A DNA stretch of 64,000 nt from Bradyrhizobium sp. cir1 (lineage in GTDB: Bacteria; Pseudomonadota; Alphaproteobacteria; Rhizobiales; Xanthobacteraceae). The position numbers and the translations under genes are program-made. This document shows positions 52,489 to 60,409 of the stretch, piece by piece (within the stretch, counting starts at the first letter, position 1; each line of letters begins with the position of its first letter). The notes below the pieces were generated by a model. It was not told where the DNA came from. It made no database searches and was given only the letters and a program-made list of their open reading frames with translations. The stretch is taken from NCBI RefSeq assembly GCF_014198245.1, contig NZ_JACIHE010000019.1, positions 113,341 to 177,340 on the forward strand, in the 5' to 3' direction.

Positions 52489-53124
52489 TTAAAGCACGCG
52501 ATAGCGGATTGTGTAGGCATCCTGCGGGGCGACGCTGCCCGCCAGCGGCGATGCGATGCGGTCGGCGAGGTGCCAGGGGCCGAACTGCTCGGTGCGATGC
52601 GGCTCGGCGGGCAGGCGCAGGCGGAATTCGAACGTGCCCTTGCCGGGCAGGTTCACGACCAGCACGCGGTCGGCGGTGCGATGGTTGAGCGCGACCGCGC
52701 CGCGCAGCAGCGCGCGGCCGTCGGCGAGATCGCGCACGCCGTCGACGAGGGCCAGAGTCTGGTTGCGGTCGGTGTGCAGCTCGATCTGGCTGTCGGTCAC
52801 CGCCACCAGCATCTCGCAGGGCATGCGGATCTCGAACTCGACGGCCGGCTTGGACGGGTTGAGGCCGAGATAGGCGAGCGCGGCGTGGCGCATGTCGTAG
52901 GCGGCGAAGGCGAGCAGGGCGATGGCGGCGAGCGTGGCGAGCCCGTGCCTGATGACATCGCGCCCGCTCCGGTAGCCGAGGCGGAAATACACCGTCATTG
53001 CCAGCGCCACCGCGAGCGCCGTGGCGATACCTGCCAGCGCCGACATCACGATGCCGAGCTGGCCGTCAGCGGATTCGGCAAGGGAGCCGATCAGGCTGGC
53101 GATCTGGCTGGAGAGGGTATTCAT
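52489..53124 (-). CDS. Hypothetical membrane protein
   Basis: Protein of 211 residues without a family I can name. Two transmembrane helices are expected at about residues 23-47 (IVMSALAGIATALAVALAM) and 60-76 (LATLAAIALLAFAAYD). They are followed by a soluble domain rich in beta strands (VEFEIRMPCEMLVAV, RVLVVNLPGKGTFEFRL) that would lie outside the cytoplasm or on one membrane face. It is upstream of the metallophosphoesterase on the same strand with a 69-base gap, so the two may be co-transcribed. It is divergent from the MAPEG gene. No regulatory features stood out. Confidence 0.72.
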   Translation of the reverse strand: MNTLSSQIASLIGSLAESADGQLGIVMSALAGIATALAVALAMTVYFRLGYRSGRDVIRHGLATLAAIALLAFAAYDMRHAALAYLGLNPSKPAVEFEIRMPCEMLVAVTDSQIELHTDRNQTLALVDGVRDLADGRALLRGAVALNHRTADRVLVVNLPGKGTFEFRLRLPAEPHRTEQFGPWHLADRIASPLAGSVAPQDAYTIRYRVL

Positions 53125-53282
53125 GGCGGTCTCTCGCCCTGCGCCCCGAAAGGGGGCGAAATTGCTTTAACAATCGCTGGTTGGTCGCAAGAGCGGGAAC
53201 ACCGGTTCAACTCGCTGATTGTCAGCGTCAGAAGTCGCGGCTAATGACGGTGCGCGGCAATCCGCCTTACGGGAAAGTTCCG

Positions 53283-53705
53283 ATGTCCGTCCAAATGGTC
53301 CTGCTGCCTGTCTTCGTGCAGGTCGGTCTCACCTTCGCGCTCCTGATCGGGATGGTCTTCGCGCGCCGCCGCTCGCTGGTGTCGGGCGAGACCAAGATCC
53401 GCGACATTGCGCTCGGCGAGCCGAATTGGCCCAAGGACGCCACCCAGATCGGCAATTGCTACCGCAACCAGTTCGAGCTGCCGGTGCTGTTCTACGCCCT
53501 GATCGCGCTGGCGCTGCCCTTGCGCCATGCCGATCTCTTCATCGTGCTGATGTCCTGGGTGTTCGTGGTGACGCGCTTAGCCCATGCCGGCGTGTTCGTC
53601 TCCTCCAACGATCTCGGCCGCCGTTCCACGATCTGGCTCGCCGGCGTGCTGGTGCTGCTGGTGATGTGGATCTACTTCGCGCTGAGAATGCTCCTGGTGA
53701 TCTGA
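53283..53705 (+). CDS. MAPEG family membrane protein
   Basis: Four-helix membrane protein of 140 residues in the MAPEG superfamily (eicosanoid and glutathione metabolism in eukaryotes; function in bacteria mostly unknown). Helix 1 is VFVQVGLTFALLIGMVFA, then GNCYRNQFELPVLFYALIAL, the conserved Asn-Gln-Glu helix 2 motif, and a final VLVLLVMWIYFALRMLLV. The frame is open upstream to 52998, but the ATG at 53283, with GGGAAAG before it, removes a non-homologous tail. The RsmB gene begins 35 bases downstream in the same direction. Confidence 0.88.
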   Translation: MSVQMVLLPVFVQVGLTFALLIGMVFARRRSLVSGETKIRDIALGEPNWPKDATQIGNCYRNQFELPVLFYALIALALPLRHADLFIVLMSWVFVVTRLAHAGVFVSSNDLGRRSTIWLAGVLVLLVMWIYFALRMLLVI

Positions 53706-53740
53706 CGTTTAGCTGTCGGACCTAATCTGAAAGATTTGAA

Positions 53741-55042
53741 ATGACCCCCGCTGCCCGGCTGTCCGCAGCCATCGAACTGATCGACACCATCGAGAAGGAC
53801 CGCGTGCCCGCGGCCAAGGCGCTGAAGGAGTGGGGCACCGCGCACCGCTTCGCCGGCTCGGGCGACCGCGCCGCCATTGCCGGCCTCGTCTGGGACGTGC
53901 TGCGCCGCTACGCCTCGAGCGCCTGGCTCATGGATGCAGACACCGCGCGTGCCAGGCTGATCGGCATGCTCCGCCTCGAGCGCGACATGGACACGGCCAC
54001 CATGGCCGCGCTGTTCGACGGCAGCCGCTTCGCGCCGGCGCCGCTGACGGACGCCGAGCAGGCGGCGCTCAGCCAGCGCTCCCTGAAGGAGGCTCCTGCG
54101 GCCGTCGCCGGCGACTACCCGGAATGGCTCGATCCGCACTTTGCAAAAGTGTTCGGCGAGGACCGCACGGCGGAAGCCGCCGCGATGGCGAGCCGGGCGC
54201 CACTCGATCTGCGCGTCAACACGCTAAAATCCAATCGCGACAAGGTGCTGCGCGCGCTTGCTCATCTTCATGCGAAACCGACGCCGTGGTCGGCAACCGG
54301 CTTGCGCATCGAGCTTTCGGCCGATGCGCGCAACCCCGGCATCCAGGCGGAAGAGGATTTCATCAAGGGCGCAATTGAAGTGCAGGATGAGGGATCGCAG
54401 CTTGCGGCCCAGTTCACTGCGGCAAAGCCCGGCGAGCAGGTGATCGATCTCTGCGCGGGCGCCGGCGGCAAGACGCTGGCGCTCGCGGCCCTGATGCAGG
54501 GCAAGGGCCGGCTGATCGCGACCGACCGCGACAAGCGCCAGCTTGCGCCGATCCACGAGCGCCTGTCGCGCGCCGGCGTCCATAATGCCGATGTCCGCAC
54601 TCCCAAGGGCGAGGCCGATCCGCTGGCCGACATCCGCAGCTCCGCCGACCTCGTCGTGATCGACGCGCCCTGCACGGGAACCGGAACCTGGCGCCGCAAC
54701 CCCGACGCCAAATGGCGCATGCGCCCTGGCGCGCTGGAGATCCGCCTGCGCGACCAGGCCGAGGTGCTGGAGCGGGCGGTTCCGCTGGTGAAGGCCGGCG
54801 GCCGCATCGCCTACATCACCTGCTCGGTGCTGGCGGAAGAGAACGGCGAGCAGGTGAGGGCGTTCGTCGGTCGCCATCCCGAGTTCGCGGTGGTACCGCC
54901 CGAGCAGACCGCCAGCGTGCTCTGGGACAAGGCGGAGGCCTTCGCCGATGCCGCGCTGCAGTCGCCCGAGGGCTGGCTGATGACGCCGCAGCGGACCGGA
55001 ACCGACGGGTTTTTCGTCTCGGTGCTGAAGAAGACAGGATGA
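53741..55042 (+). CDS. RsmB/NOP family rRNA (cytosine-5) methyltransferase
   Basis: SAM-dependent RNA m5C methyltransferase of 433 residues. An N-terminal NusB-like helical region (1-130) is followed by the catalytic domain: SAM motif I VIDLCAGAGGKTLALAALM, motif IV VVIDAPCTGTGTWRRNPD with one active cysteine and motif VI IAYITCSVLAEENGEQV with the catalytic cysteine. The C-terminal FPRIGTDGFF-like end (TPQRTGTDGFFVSVL) is usual for the family. It probably modifies 16S rRNA, but the target base is not certain in this lineage. It is encoded shortly after MAPEG and is followed by a family F repeat. Confidence 0.92.
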   Translation: MTPAARLSAAIELIDTIEKDRVPAAKALKEWGTAHRFAGSGDRAAIAGLVWDVLRRYASSAWLMDADTARARLIGMLRLERDMDTATMAALFDGSRFAPAPLTDAEQAALSQRSLKEAPAAVAGDYPEWLDPHFAKVFGEDRTAEAAAMASRAPLDLRVNTLKSNRDKVLRALAHLHAKPTPWSATGLRIELSADARNPGIQAEEDFIKGAIEVQDEGSQLAAQFTAAKPGEQVIDLCAGAGGKTLALAALMQGKGRLIATDRDKRQLAPIHERLSRAGVHNADVRTPKGEADPLADIRSSADLVVIDAPCTGTGTWRRNPDAKWRMRPGALEIRLRDQAEVLERAVPLVKAGGRIAYITCSVLAEENGEQVRAFVGRHPEFAVVPPEQTASVLWDKAEAFADAALQSPEGWLMTPQRTGTDGFFVSVLKKTG

Positions 55043-55050
55043 TCAACGTT

Positions 55051-55151
55051 GTCATTCGGGGGCGCGCATAGCGCGAGCCCGGAATCCATCGTGCGGCGGT
55101 CTCCGCGGGGGCATGGATTCCGGGCTCTCGCTTCGCGAGCCCCGGAATGAC
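55051..55151. repeat. Palindromic repeat, family F copy 2
   Basis: GTCATTC and GAATGAC ends, GGCGCGCATAGCGCG and GCTCTCGCTTCGCGAGC side hairpins, and GGAATCCAT paired with ATGGATTCC. It is related to 41030-41160 but with different hairpin loops. It lies between convergent rsmB-type and cold-shock genes. Confidence 0.82.
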
Positions 55152-55165
55152 GGGCCCCCGAAACA

Positions 55166-55200
55166 AAAGCCCCGCAGACCGGTCCCGGTCGCGGGGCTTT
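55166..55200 (-). terminator. Intrinsic terminator of the cold-shock gene
   Basis: AAAGCCCCGC (55166-55175) and GCGGGGCTTT (55191-55200) form a perfect 10-bp stem with a 15-base loop. Read on the minus strand it ends in CTTTTG, 52 bases after the cold-shock stop codon, so it suits a rho-independent terminator. Confidence 0.75.
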
Positions 55201-55252
55201 CGAGTTCTGGCGTTCTGCCGGTACGTCCGCGGTCAGAACGTTGCGCGGGCGA

Positions 55253-55462
55253 TTAGCCGACGCGGAGATTGTCAGCCGACGACTTGCCGCTGCGGCGGTC
55301 GGCGACGATGTCGAACGAGACCTTCTGACCCTCGTTGAGGGAGGAGAGGCCAGCGCGCTCGACGGCGCTGATGTGCACGAACACGTCCTTCTGGCCGTCG
55401 TCCGGCTGGATGAAACCATAACCCTTTTGGGTGTTGAACCACTTCACGGTGCCCATAGCCAT
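55253..55462 (-). CDS. cspA: Cold-shock protein, CspA family
   Basis: Single-stranded nucleic-acid-binding protein of 69 residues, an OB fold. Both RNA-binding motifs are intact: KGYGFIQP (RNP1) and VFVHISAV (RNP2), after the family N-terminus MGTVKWFNTQ. AAGGAA precedes the ATG at 55462 by a suitable distance; an upstream in-frame ATG at 55477 is less likely. The gap of about 270 bases to the next gene upstream leaves room for the long structured leader that often gives cold regulation, although no leader motif was recognised. A strong intrinsic terminator follows the gene. Confidence 0.94.
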   Translation of the reverse strand: MAMGTVKWFNTQKGYGFIQPDDGQKDVFVHISAVERAGLSSLNEGQKVSFDIVADRRSGKSSADNLRVG

Positions 55463-55729
55463 GGGAATTTCCTTCAATTAGTTAGAGACAGTACGCACGT
55501 GGACCGGTACGCGTCGCTGCGCCCATAGCCCTGATGAGTCGATGTTTTGGAGAAGTCATCTGAAGCGTGCGCGCCCGTCTTAGACGAGGCGAAGCGGCCC
55601 AGTCGTTCGGCCAAGTATCGATGATCACAATATAGCGAGATAATTGGACTTCTTCAAGGCACCACCCGTGGTCCGGCACGTCGCGCTGGTTTTCTATTTT
55701 GCGGTGCAAATACACCGCGCCGATGGCCC

Positions 55730-56062
55730 TCAATCGACGATAAAGAGCGTCGCGCCGGTGGCCGTCGAGGACCGGTGCGCGGCGTCGCCGAAGTCCGAGA
55801 CCTGGTAGCTCATGCCCGCCGTCAGCTTGAACTTGCGGCCGTCGCGCAGTTCCGAATCGAGCTCGCCCTTGACCACGAAGATCACGTGGCCGCGGTCGCA
55901 CCAATGGTCGGCGAGATAGCCCGGCGAATACTCGACCATCCGGACCCGGAGATCGCCGATATTGAGCGTGCGCCATGTGGCCTGCCCGGTCTCGCCGGCA
56001 TGCGCCGTCGGCGCAACCTTGCTCCAGTCGGTGACGGTGAAGGGGGAGGTGGGGAGCTTCAT
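55730..56062 (-). CDS. DHCW-motif cupin-fold protein
   Basis: Small cupin of 110 residues. The defining segment is LADHWCDRGHVIFVVKGELDSEL: the Asp-His-Trp-Cys group and the following His give a modified cupin metal site. A second short motif is MSYQVSDFGDAAHRSSTATG. The function of this family is not established. The ATG at 56062 is chosen by the MKLPTSPFTVTDW start. It lies upstream of, and in the same direction as, the cold-shock gene but is separated by about 270 bases. Its own upstream region is filled with two palindromic repeats. Confidence 0.88.
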   Translation of the reverse strand: MKLPTSPFTVTDWSKVAPTAHAGETGQATWRTLNIGDLRVRMVEYSPGYLADHWCDRGHVIFVVKGELDSELRDGRKFKLTAGMSYQVSDFGDAAHRSSTATGATLFIVD

Positions 56063-56124
56063 GATGGTCGTCCTGTCTCAGAGCCGGCGGTGCTGTTGTT
56101 AGCGCACACACGTGCCACAGTCTC

Positions 56125-56205
56125 CGTCATTGCGAGCGCAGCGAAGCAATCCAGAAATGCATCCGCGGCGGCAGCCTGGATTGCTTCGCTGCGCTCGCAA
56201 TGACG
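56125..56205. repeat. Palindromic repeat, family B copy 3
   Basis: CGTCATTGCGAG and CTCGCAATGACG ends, with CGCAGCGAAGCAATCCAG and CTGGATTGCTTCGCTGCG as an almost unbroken stem. It is the simplest of the three copies. Confidence 0.88.
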
Positions 56206-56233
56206 ATTGCGGAAGCAGCGCGCCCCCTCTCTG

Positions 56234-56400
56234 CCCGTCACCCTGAGGCGCTCGTCCTGCGAAGCAGGACGAGCCTCGAAGGGCGACAGCCCGGCTGCCA
56301 GCTCGGCCGTGCATCCTTCGAGGCTCGCCCTGCGTCGCTACGCGCCGCAGAACTCGCACCTCCAGCGACGAGCGCTATGCGCTCGCGCGGGGATGACGGG
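56234..56400. repeat. Palindromic repeat, rearranged family E element
   Basis: CCCGTCA and TGACGGG ends. CTCGTCCTGCGAAGCAGGACGAG is a perfect internal hairpin, CCTCGAAGG and CCTTCGAGG pair, and CGAGCGCTATGCGCTCG is a third hairpin. It shares the CCTTCGAG and CACCCTGAGG words with copies at 8815 and 30199. Confidence 0.75.
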
Positions 56401-56433
56401 CAGAGAGCGGAATCGCTGTGCCACAAGCGGCAC

Positions 56434-56805
56434 TCAATGCGGCAGATGGTTCGCCGACCCCTGCACGATCAGCCCGGCATCATTCACCCGCAGATATTCG
56501 CAGATCTTCTTCCCCCGCTCGTTCGCGTAGAACACCACGACACTGTCAGGGCTGACGAAGACATCGATCAGCGAAAAGTGCAGCTCCGGCAGCAGCCCCA
56601 GCGCCTTGCCCCAATACGCCCGAAGCGCGTCCTTGCCGCGCACGGTGCCGCTGGCGTCGAACCCCATCACGGGGATGCGGTCCGAGGTCATCACGGCGGC
56701 CTCGTCATAGAGCGCGAGCACGCGCTCGAGGTCGTGCGCATTCCAGGCCTCGACCCAGGCCCGGCCAAGCGCGGCAAGCGTTGATGGCTGATGGTGCTGT
56801 GACAT
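56434..56805 (-). CDS. NTF2-like/SnoaL-like protein
   Basis: Cone-shaped NTF2-fold protein of 123 residues. The first helix and DLERVLALYDEAAVMTSDR, then GTVRGKDALRAYWGKAL, are the usual nuclear-transport-factor-2-like pattern seen in SnoaL cyclases, ketosteroid isomerases and many proteins of unknown role. The catalytic Asp/His set of a specific enzyme class cannot be assigned. It ends in a short strand and IVQGSANHLPH. It is divergent from guaA with a 149-base gap and stands alone behind a repeat cluster. Confidence 0.82.
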   Translation of the reverse strand: MSQHHQPSTLAALGRAWVEAWNAHDLERVLALYDEAAVMTSDRIPVMGFDASGTVRGKDALRAYWGKALGLLPELHFSLIDVFVSPDSVVVFYANERGKKICEYLRVNDAGLIVQGSANHLPH

Positions 56806-56954
56806 GACGTTCTCCCTGATCGGCCCCTGTCGGATAGCGGGGCAAATTAGGTCAATAATACTTACCTATATCCATTTGTCCATGCCCAAAGAAGAATGTG
56901 GGCGCGCGAGCGAGCGCGGTTGCGGGCGGGGCCGCGCCAGCGTATCTGCTGGCC

Positions 56955-58553
56955 ATGACAGCAGCACAGAACGACCGCTCCGCGTCGACGCCCTCCGTGG
57001 CCTCGGCGCATGACAAGATTCTCATCGTCGACTTCGGCAGCCAGGTGACGCAGCTGATCGCGCGTCGCGTGCGCGAGGACGGCGTCTATTGCGAGATCGT
57101 CCCGTTCAACAAGGCCGAAGCGGCCTTCGAGGAGATGAAGCCGAAGGCGGTGATCCTCTCCGGCGGCCCGGAGTCGGTGCACGAGGCCGGCTCGCCCCGC
57201 GCTCCGCAATTGATCTTCGCATCCGGAGTGCCCGTGATGGGCATCTGCTACGGCCAGATGACCATGGCGGCCCAGCTCGGCGGCGAAGTCGAGGGCGGCC
57301 ATCACCGCGAATTCGGGCGCGCCGATGTCGAGGTGAAGGCGCAGAGCAAGCTGTTCGAGGACGTCTGGACGTCAGGCAGCAAGAACCAGGTCTGGATGAG
57401 CCATGGCGACCGCATCACCAAGATGCCGCCGGGCTTCTCGGTCGCCGGCACCTCGCCGAACGCGCCCTTCGCGATCATCCAGGACGAGAAGCGCAAATAT
57501 TACGGCCTGATGTTCCACCCCGAAGTGGTGCACACGCCCGATGGCGCAAAGCTCATCCGCAACTTCGTGCGCAAGATCGCCGGCCTCACCGGCGACTGGA
57601 CCATGCGCGCCTTCCGCGAGGAGGAGATCGCAAAGATCCGCCAGCAGGTCGGCAGTCGCAGGGTGATCTGCGGCCTCTCCGGCGGTGTCGATTCAGCCGT
57701 CGCGGCCGTCTTGATCCACGAAGCCATCGGCGACCAGCTCACCTGCGTCTTCGTCGACCACGGCCTGTTGCGTCTCGACGAAGCCAAGACCGTCGTCGAC
57801 CTGTTCCGCCACCACTACAACATCCCGCTCGTGCACGTGGACGCCTCAAAACAGTTTCTGGGCGAGCTCGAAGGCGTCACCGACCCCGAAACCAAGCGCA
57901 AGACCATCGGCCGCCTCTTCATCGAGGTGTTCGAGCAAGAGGCCAAGAAGATCGGCGGCGCCGATTTCCTCGCGCAAGGCACGCTCTATCCCGACGTGAT
58001 CGAGAGCGTATCCTTCACTGGCGGCCCCTCGGTCACCATCAAGTCGCACCACAATGTCGGCGGCCTGCCTGAGCGCATGAACATGAAGCTCGTCGAGCCC
58101 CTGCGCGAGCTGTTCAAGGACGAGGTGCGCAAGCTCGGCCGCGAACTGGGCCTCCCCGAAATCTTCGTCGGCCGCCACCCGTTCCCGGGCCCGGGCCTCG
58201 CCATCCGCTGCCCCGGCGACATCACCAGGGACAAGCTCGACATCCTGCGCAAGGCCGACGCCGTCTACATCGACCAGATCCGCAAGCACGGCCTCTACGA
58301 CGACATCTGGCAGGCCTTTGCCGTGCTGCTCCCGGTGAAGACCGTCGGCGTCATGGGCGACGGCCGCACCTACGACTACGTCGTGGGCCTGCGCGCCGTC
58401 ACCTCCACCGACGGCATGACCGCGGACTTCTACCAGTTCGACATGAAGTTCTTAGGGGAGACCGCCACGCGCATCATCAACGAGGTGAAGGGCGTGAACC
58501 GGGTGGTGTATGATGTGACGAGCAAGCCGCCCGGGACGATTGAGTGGGAGTAG
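56955..58553 (+). CDS. guaA: GMP synthase (glutamine-hydrolysing)
   Basis: Converts XMP to GMP using glutamine and ATP, 532 residues. The class I amidotransferase domain has Cys98 in MGICYGQMTM and the HPEVVHT segment; the ATP pyrophosphatase domain has the loop GLSGGVDSAVAA. The C-terminal dimerisation domain ends ITSKPPGTIEWE-like (VTSKPPGTIEWE). Codons upstream of 56955 are in frame, but the ATG there gives the normal start. The last 34 codons recur at 60410-60511 with five base differences, all silent, so the natural 3' end may have been supplied by an inserted element while the original remains as the second copy. Confidence 0.96.
   Translation: MTAAQNDRSASTPSVASAHDKILIVDFGSQVTQLIARRVREDGVYCEIVPFNKAEAAFEEMKPKAVILSGGPESVHEAGSPRAPQLIFASGVPVMGICYGQMTMAAQLGGEVEGGHHREFGRADVEVKAQSKLFEDVWTSGSKNQVWMSHGDRITKMPPGFSVAGTSPNAPFAIIQDEKRKYYGLMFHPEVVHTPDGAKLIRNFVRKIAGLTGDWTMRAFREEEIAKIRQQVGSRRVICGLSGGVDSAVAAVLIHEAIGDQLTCVFVDHGLLRLDEAKTVVDLFRHHYNIPLVHVDASKQFLGELEGVTDPETKRKTIGRLFIEVFEQEAKKIGGADFLAQGTLYPDVIESVSFTGGPSVTIKSHHNVGGLPERMNMKLVEPLRELFKDEVRKLGRELGLPEIFVGRHPFPGPGLAIRCPGDITRDKLDILRKADAVYIDQIRKHGLYDDIWQAFAVLLPVKTVGVMGDGRTYDYVVGLRAVTSTDGMTADFYQFDMKFLGETATRIINEVKGVNRVVYDVTSKPPGTIEWE
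58452..58553 (+). repeat. Direct repeat, left copy: 3' end of guaA
   Basis: The last 102 bases of guaA (from Leu-Gly-Glu-Thr to the stop). It matches 60410-60511 at 97 of 102 positions. The differences are TTA/CTG, GGG/GGC, ACG/ACC and CCC/CCG, all synonymous. Matching stops directly after the TAG. Confidence 0.93.
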
Positions 58554-58579
58554 GGGGAACGCGATTGGGCGAGGCGGTC

Positions 58580-59464
58580 CTACGCGCAAATTGATCTGAG
58601 CGCGGCCAAGGTCTTCCGCAGCCCGAGGTCGAGACGCTTGTCTCGACGAATCACCAGCGCAAGCCGACGATAGAGCCTGGGCGAGAGCGAGCGGACAACC
58701 AGATCCCGTGGCTTTGCGGCCGCGGAAACGGCCATGCCGGGCAGGATGGCGCAGCCAAGACCGGCGCGCACCATCTCCTTGATCGCCTCGACGCTGCCGA
58801 GCGACATCAGGGGTTTTAGCGGGACGCCGCCGCGGATCAGCCACTGATCTGCGACGCGCCGCGTATTTCCGCCGGGTTCGAACAGAATGACCGGTTTGCT
58901 CGCCAGCACAGCGGGCGTGATCCGCGCTGGAAGCGGCATGTCGCGGGGCGAGATCAAGACGAACTCGTCCTGCATCACCGGGGTGATCTCGAAGCTGCGT
59001 CCGGTCACCGGCATCGTGACGAGGCCGATGTCGATCACATTGTCCTCCACCGCCTTGGCAATTTCCGCGGTGTTCCCCGTTGTAACCGTGATCTCCAGCG
59101 CTGGAAGCGACGACCTCAATTGCTTGAGAACGGGCGGAAGCAGGAAGATGCACGCGGTCGCGCCCGTTCCCAGCCTAACCCGCCCCGCAGTCCCGCCCGT
59201 CTGGCGCGCGACCGCGTCGAGGGCCAGGTCGACAGCCGCGTTGATCTGATGGGCATGCGCGAGCAACGCGACACCGGCGGCGGTCGGCTTTGCCGTCCTT
59301 CCGACGCGCTCGATCAGGGACGCCTTCAGGCTCTTCTCCAGTTGACGTACCTGCAGGCTCACCGCCGGCTGACTGAGGTGGAGCCTTTCAGCGGCGGCCG
59401 AGAAGCCGCCGCACTCGATGACGACGAGGAAACTCTGCAGGTAGTCCAGATTGAGCTTCTTCAT
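58580..59464 (-). CDS. LysR family transcriptional regulator inside the guaA-flanked segment
   Basis: Regulator of 294 residues from the ATG at 59464. The winged helix-turn-helix reads GGFSAAAERLHLSQPAVSLQ and is followed by VRQLEKSLKASLIERVGR, the conserved LysR dimer helix. The effector domain starts GGTAGRVRLGTGATACIFLL and includes GLGCAILPGMAVSA. An ATG at 59488 is also in frame but has no ribosome-binding site and falls within the T-N11-A inverted repeat, so the shorter form is chosen. It diverges from the DUF1127 and GNAT genes, which it may regulate. It sits between the two guaA 3'-end copies. Confidence 0.88.
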   Translation of the reverse strand: MKKLNLDYLQSFLVVIECGGFSAAAERLHLSQPAVSLQVRQLEKSLKASLIERVGRTAKPTAAGVALLAHAHQINAAVDLALDAVARQTGGTAGRVRLGTGATACIFLLPPVLKQLRSSLPALEITVTTGNTAEIAKAVEDNVIDIGLVTMPVTGRSFEITPVMQDEFVLISPRDMPLPARITPAVLASKPVILFEPGGNTRRVADQWLIRGGVPLKPLMSLGSVEAIKEMVRAGLGCAILPGMAVSAAAKPRDLVVRSLSPRLYRRLALVIRRDKRLDLGLRKTLAALRSICA

Positions 59465-59474
59465 CAAAGAATCT

Positions 59475-59491
59475 CTTATGCTATTCATAAG
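59475..59491. promoter_or_regulatory. LysR-type T-N11-A inverted repeat
   Basis: CTTATG-CTATT-CATAAG, perfect 6-bp arms, contains the T-N11-A pattern of LysR binding sites. It lies between the lysR start (59464) and the DUF1127 start (59513), the position expected for autoregulation with control of the divergent genes. Confidence 0.6.
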
Positions 59492-59512
59492 TTACAAAAG
59501 CTTCATTTATAT

Positions 59513-59755
59513 ATGGCCAAGCGGCATGCTTGCGCAATGTTTGGGATTCGACGAGGCGGAGCGCGAGCGTTGTGCGGCTTGAAAGCCCTCGGCGACGACG
59601 TTGTAGAGCTGTCGCGCTATCTCGCGGCCTGGCCGTCATCGCGCATTCGCCAATGGCAGGCGCTATGCGACCTGGATGATCATCTGCTCGCCGATATCGG
59701 GCTGACGCGGAGCGAGGTCGAGCTGGGTCCTGCTTCGCACACCACGTGCAAGTGA
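59513..59755 (+). CDS. DUF1127 (YjiS-like) small protein
   Basis: Protein of 80 residues. The C-terminal half matches the DUF1127 pattern: RIRQWQALCDLDDHLLADIG followed by LTRSEVE. This short arginine-rich helical domain occurs in many alphaproteobacterial small proteins, some of which bind RNA or affect phosphate and carbon metabolism. The N-terminal part is less conserved. The ATG at 59513 lacks a clear ribosome-binding site, and the ATG at 59537 is an alternative. It lies 20 bases before the GNAT gene on the same strand and opposite the LysR gene. Confidence 0.75.
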   Translation: MAKRHACAMFGIRRGGARALCGLKALGDDVVELSRYLAAWPSSRIRQWQALCDLDDHLLADIGLTRSEVELGPASHTTCK

Positions 59756-59775
59756 AATCAATCGAGAGGATTGGA

Positions 59776-60330
59776 ATGACGGAAGTGATCAAGACAATCG
59801 CGATACGGGACGCGTCGGAGACCGACATGACCGAGGTCCAGCACATCTACGAGCATCACGTGCGCTACGGCCTGGCGACGTTTGAGGAAGTTCCGCCGAC
59901 CGTCGACGAGATGTTGAGGCGACGCGATGCCGTCGTGTCGGCGCGGTTGCCCTATCTCGTTGCCGTGGTCGACGGGCACGTTGCGGGCTACTGCTATGCA
60001 ACGTCATATAGGCCGCGCCCTGCCTACCGGCATACGATCGAGGATTCGGTCTATGTATCGGAAGCGATGCGCGGACGCCGCATCGGGGCTGCCCTGCTCG
60101 GCGAGTTGATCGCGCGCTGTGAGGCCGGGCCGTGGCGGCAGATGCTCGCCGTGATCGGCAATAGCAGGAATGCAGGGTCCATCGCGCTGCATCGTAGCCT
60201 CGGTTTCCAGCCGGCCGGAAGCCTCACCTCCGTCGGCTTCAAGCTCGGCCAATGGGTCGATACTGTCTTGATGCAGAGGGCGCTTGGCCCGGGAGCCGAG
60301 ACGCTTCCATCCGACGCAGTCAGCCCGTAG
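59776..60330 (+). CDS. GNAT family N-acetyltransferase, phosphinothricin-acetyltransferase-like
   Basis: Acetyl-CoA-dependent acyltransferase of 184 residues. The order of motifs fits the PAT/MddA branch: IRDASETDMTEVQHIYEHHV, then YGLATFEEVPPTVDEM, YCYATSYRPRPAYRHTIEDS, and the acetyl-CoA loop MRGRRIGAALLGELIARCE. NSRNAGSIALHRSLGFQPAG follows. Members N-acetylate methionine sulfoximine, methionine sulfone or phosphinothricin-like amino acids; the actual substrate here is not known. GAGAGGA precedes the ATG at 59776. It is the last gene before the duplicated guaA end. Confidence 0.88.
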   Translation: MTEVIKTIAIRDASETDMTEVQHIYEHHVRYGLATFEEVPPTVDEMLRRRDAVVSARLPYLVAVVDGHVAGYCYATSYRPRPAYRHTIEDSVYVSEAMRGRRIGAALLGELIARCEAGPWRQMLAVIGNSRNAGSIALHRSLGFQPAGSLTSVGFKLGQWVDTVLMQRALGPGAETLPSDAVSP

Positions 60331-60403
60331 GATGGGTAGAGCGTAGCGAAACCCATCGCGCTTGCAAGACGGACTTGATGGGTATCGCTTCCACCCATCC
60401 TAC
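60327..60403. repeat. Palindromic repeat, family C copy 2
   Basis: GTAGGATGGGTAGAGCGTAGCG opposite CGCTTCCACCCATCCTAC, with AAACCCATC and GATGGGT inside. The left end overlaps the GNAT stop region, and the right end lies six bases before the duplicated guaA fragment. Confidence 0.82.
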
Positions 60404-60409
60404 GATCTA

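Larger units (their letters stand above)
56063..56433. other. Intergenic region made almost entirely of repeats
   Basis: This 371-base gap lies between the cupin and NTF2-like genes. It contains family B copy 3 (56125-56205) and the family E-related element (56234-56400), leaving little unique sequence. No gene was seen. Confidence 0.55.

Noticed and set aside
59776..60330. Naming the GNAT gene as a herbicide-resistance (pat/bar) gene
   Set aside because: The family branch fits, but many members act on methionine sulfone/sulfoximine or other amino acids. Substrate cannot be read from sequence.
58554..60409. Integrase, relaxase or transposase for the guaA-flanked segment
   Set aside because: All frames were considered. 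Only the LysR, DUF1127 and GNAT genes are present, and no recombinase fragment was seen.
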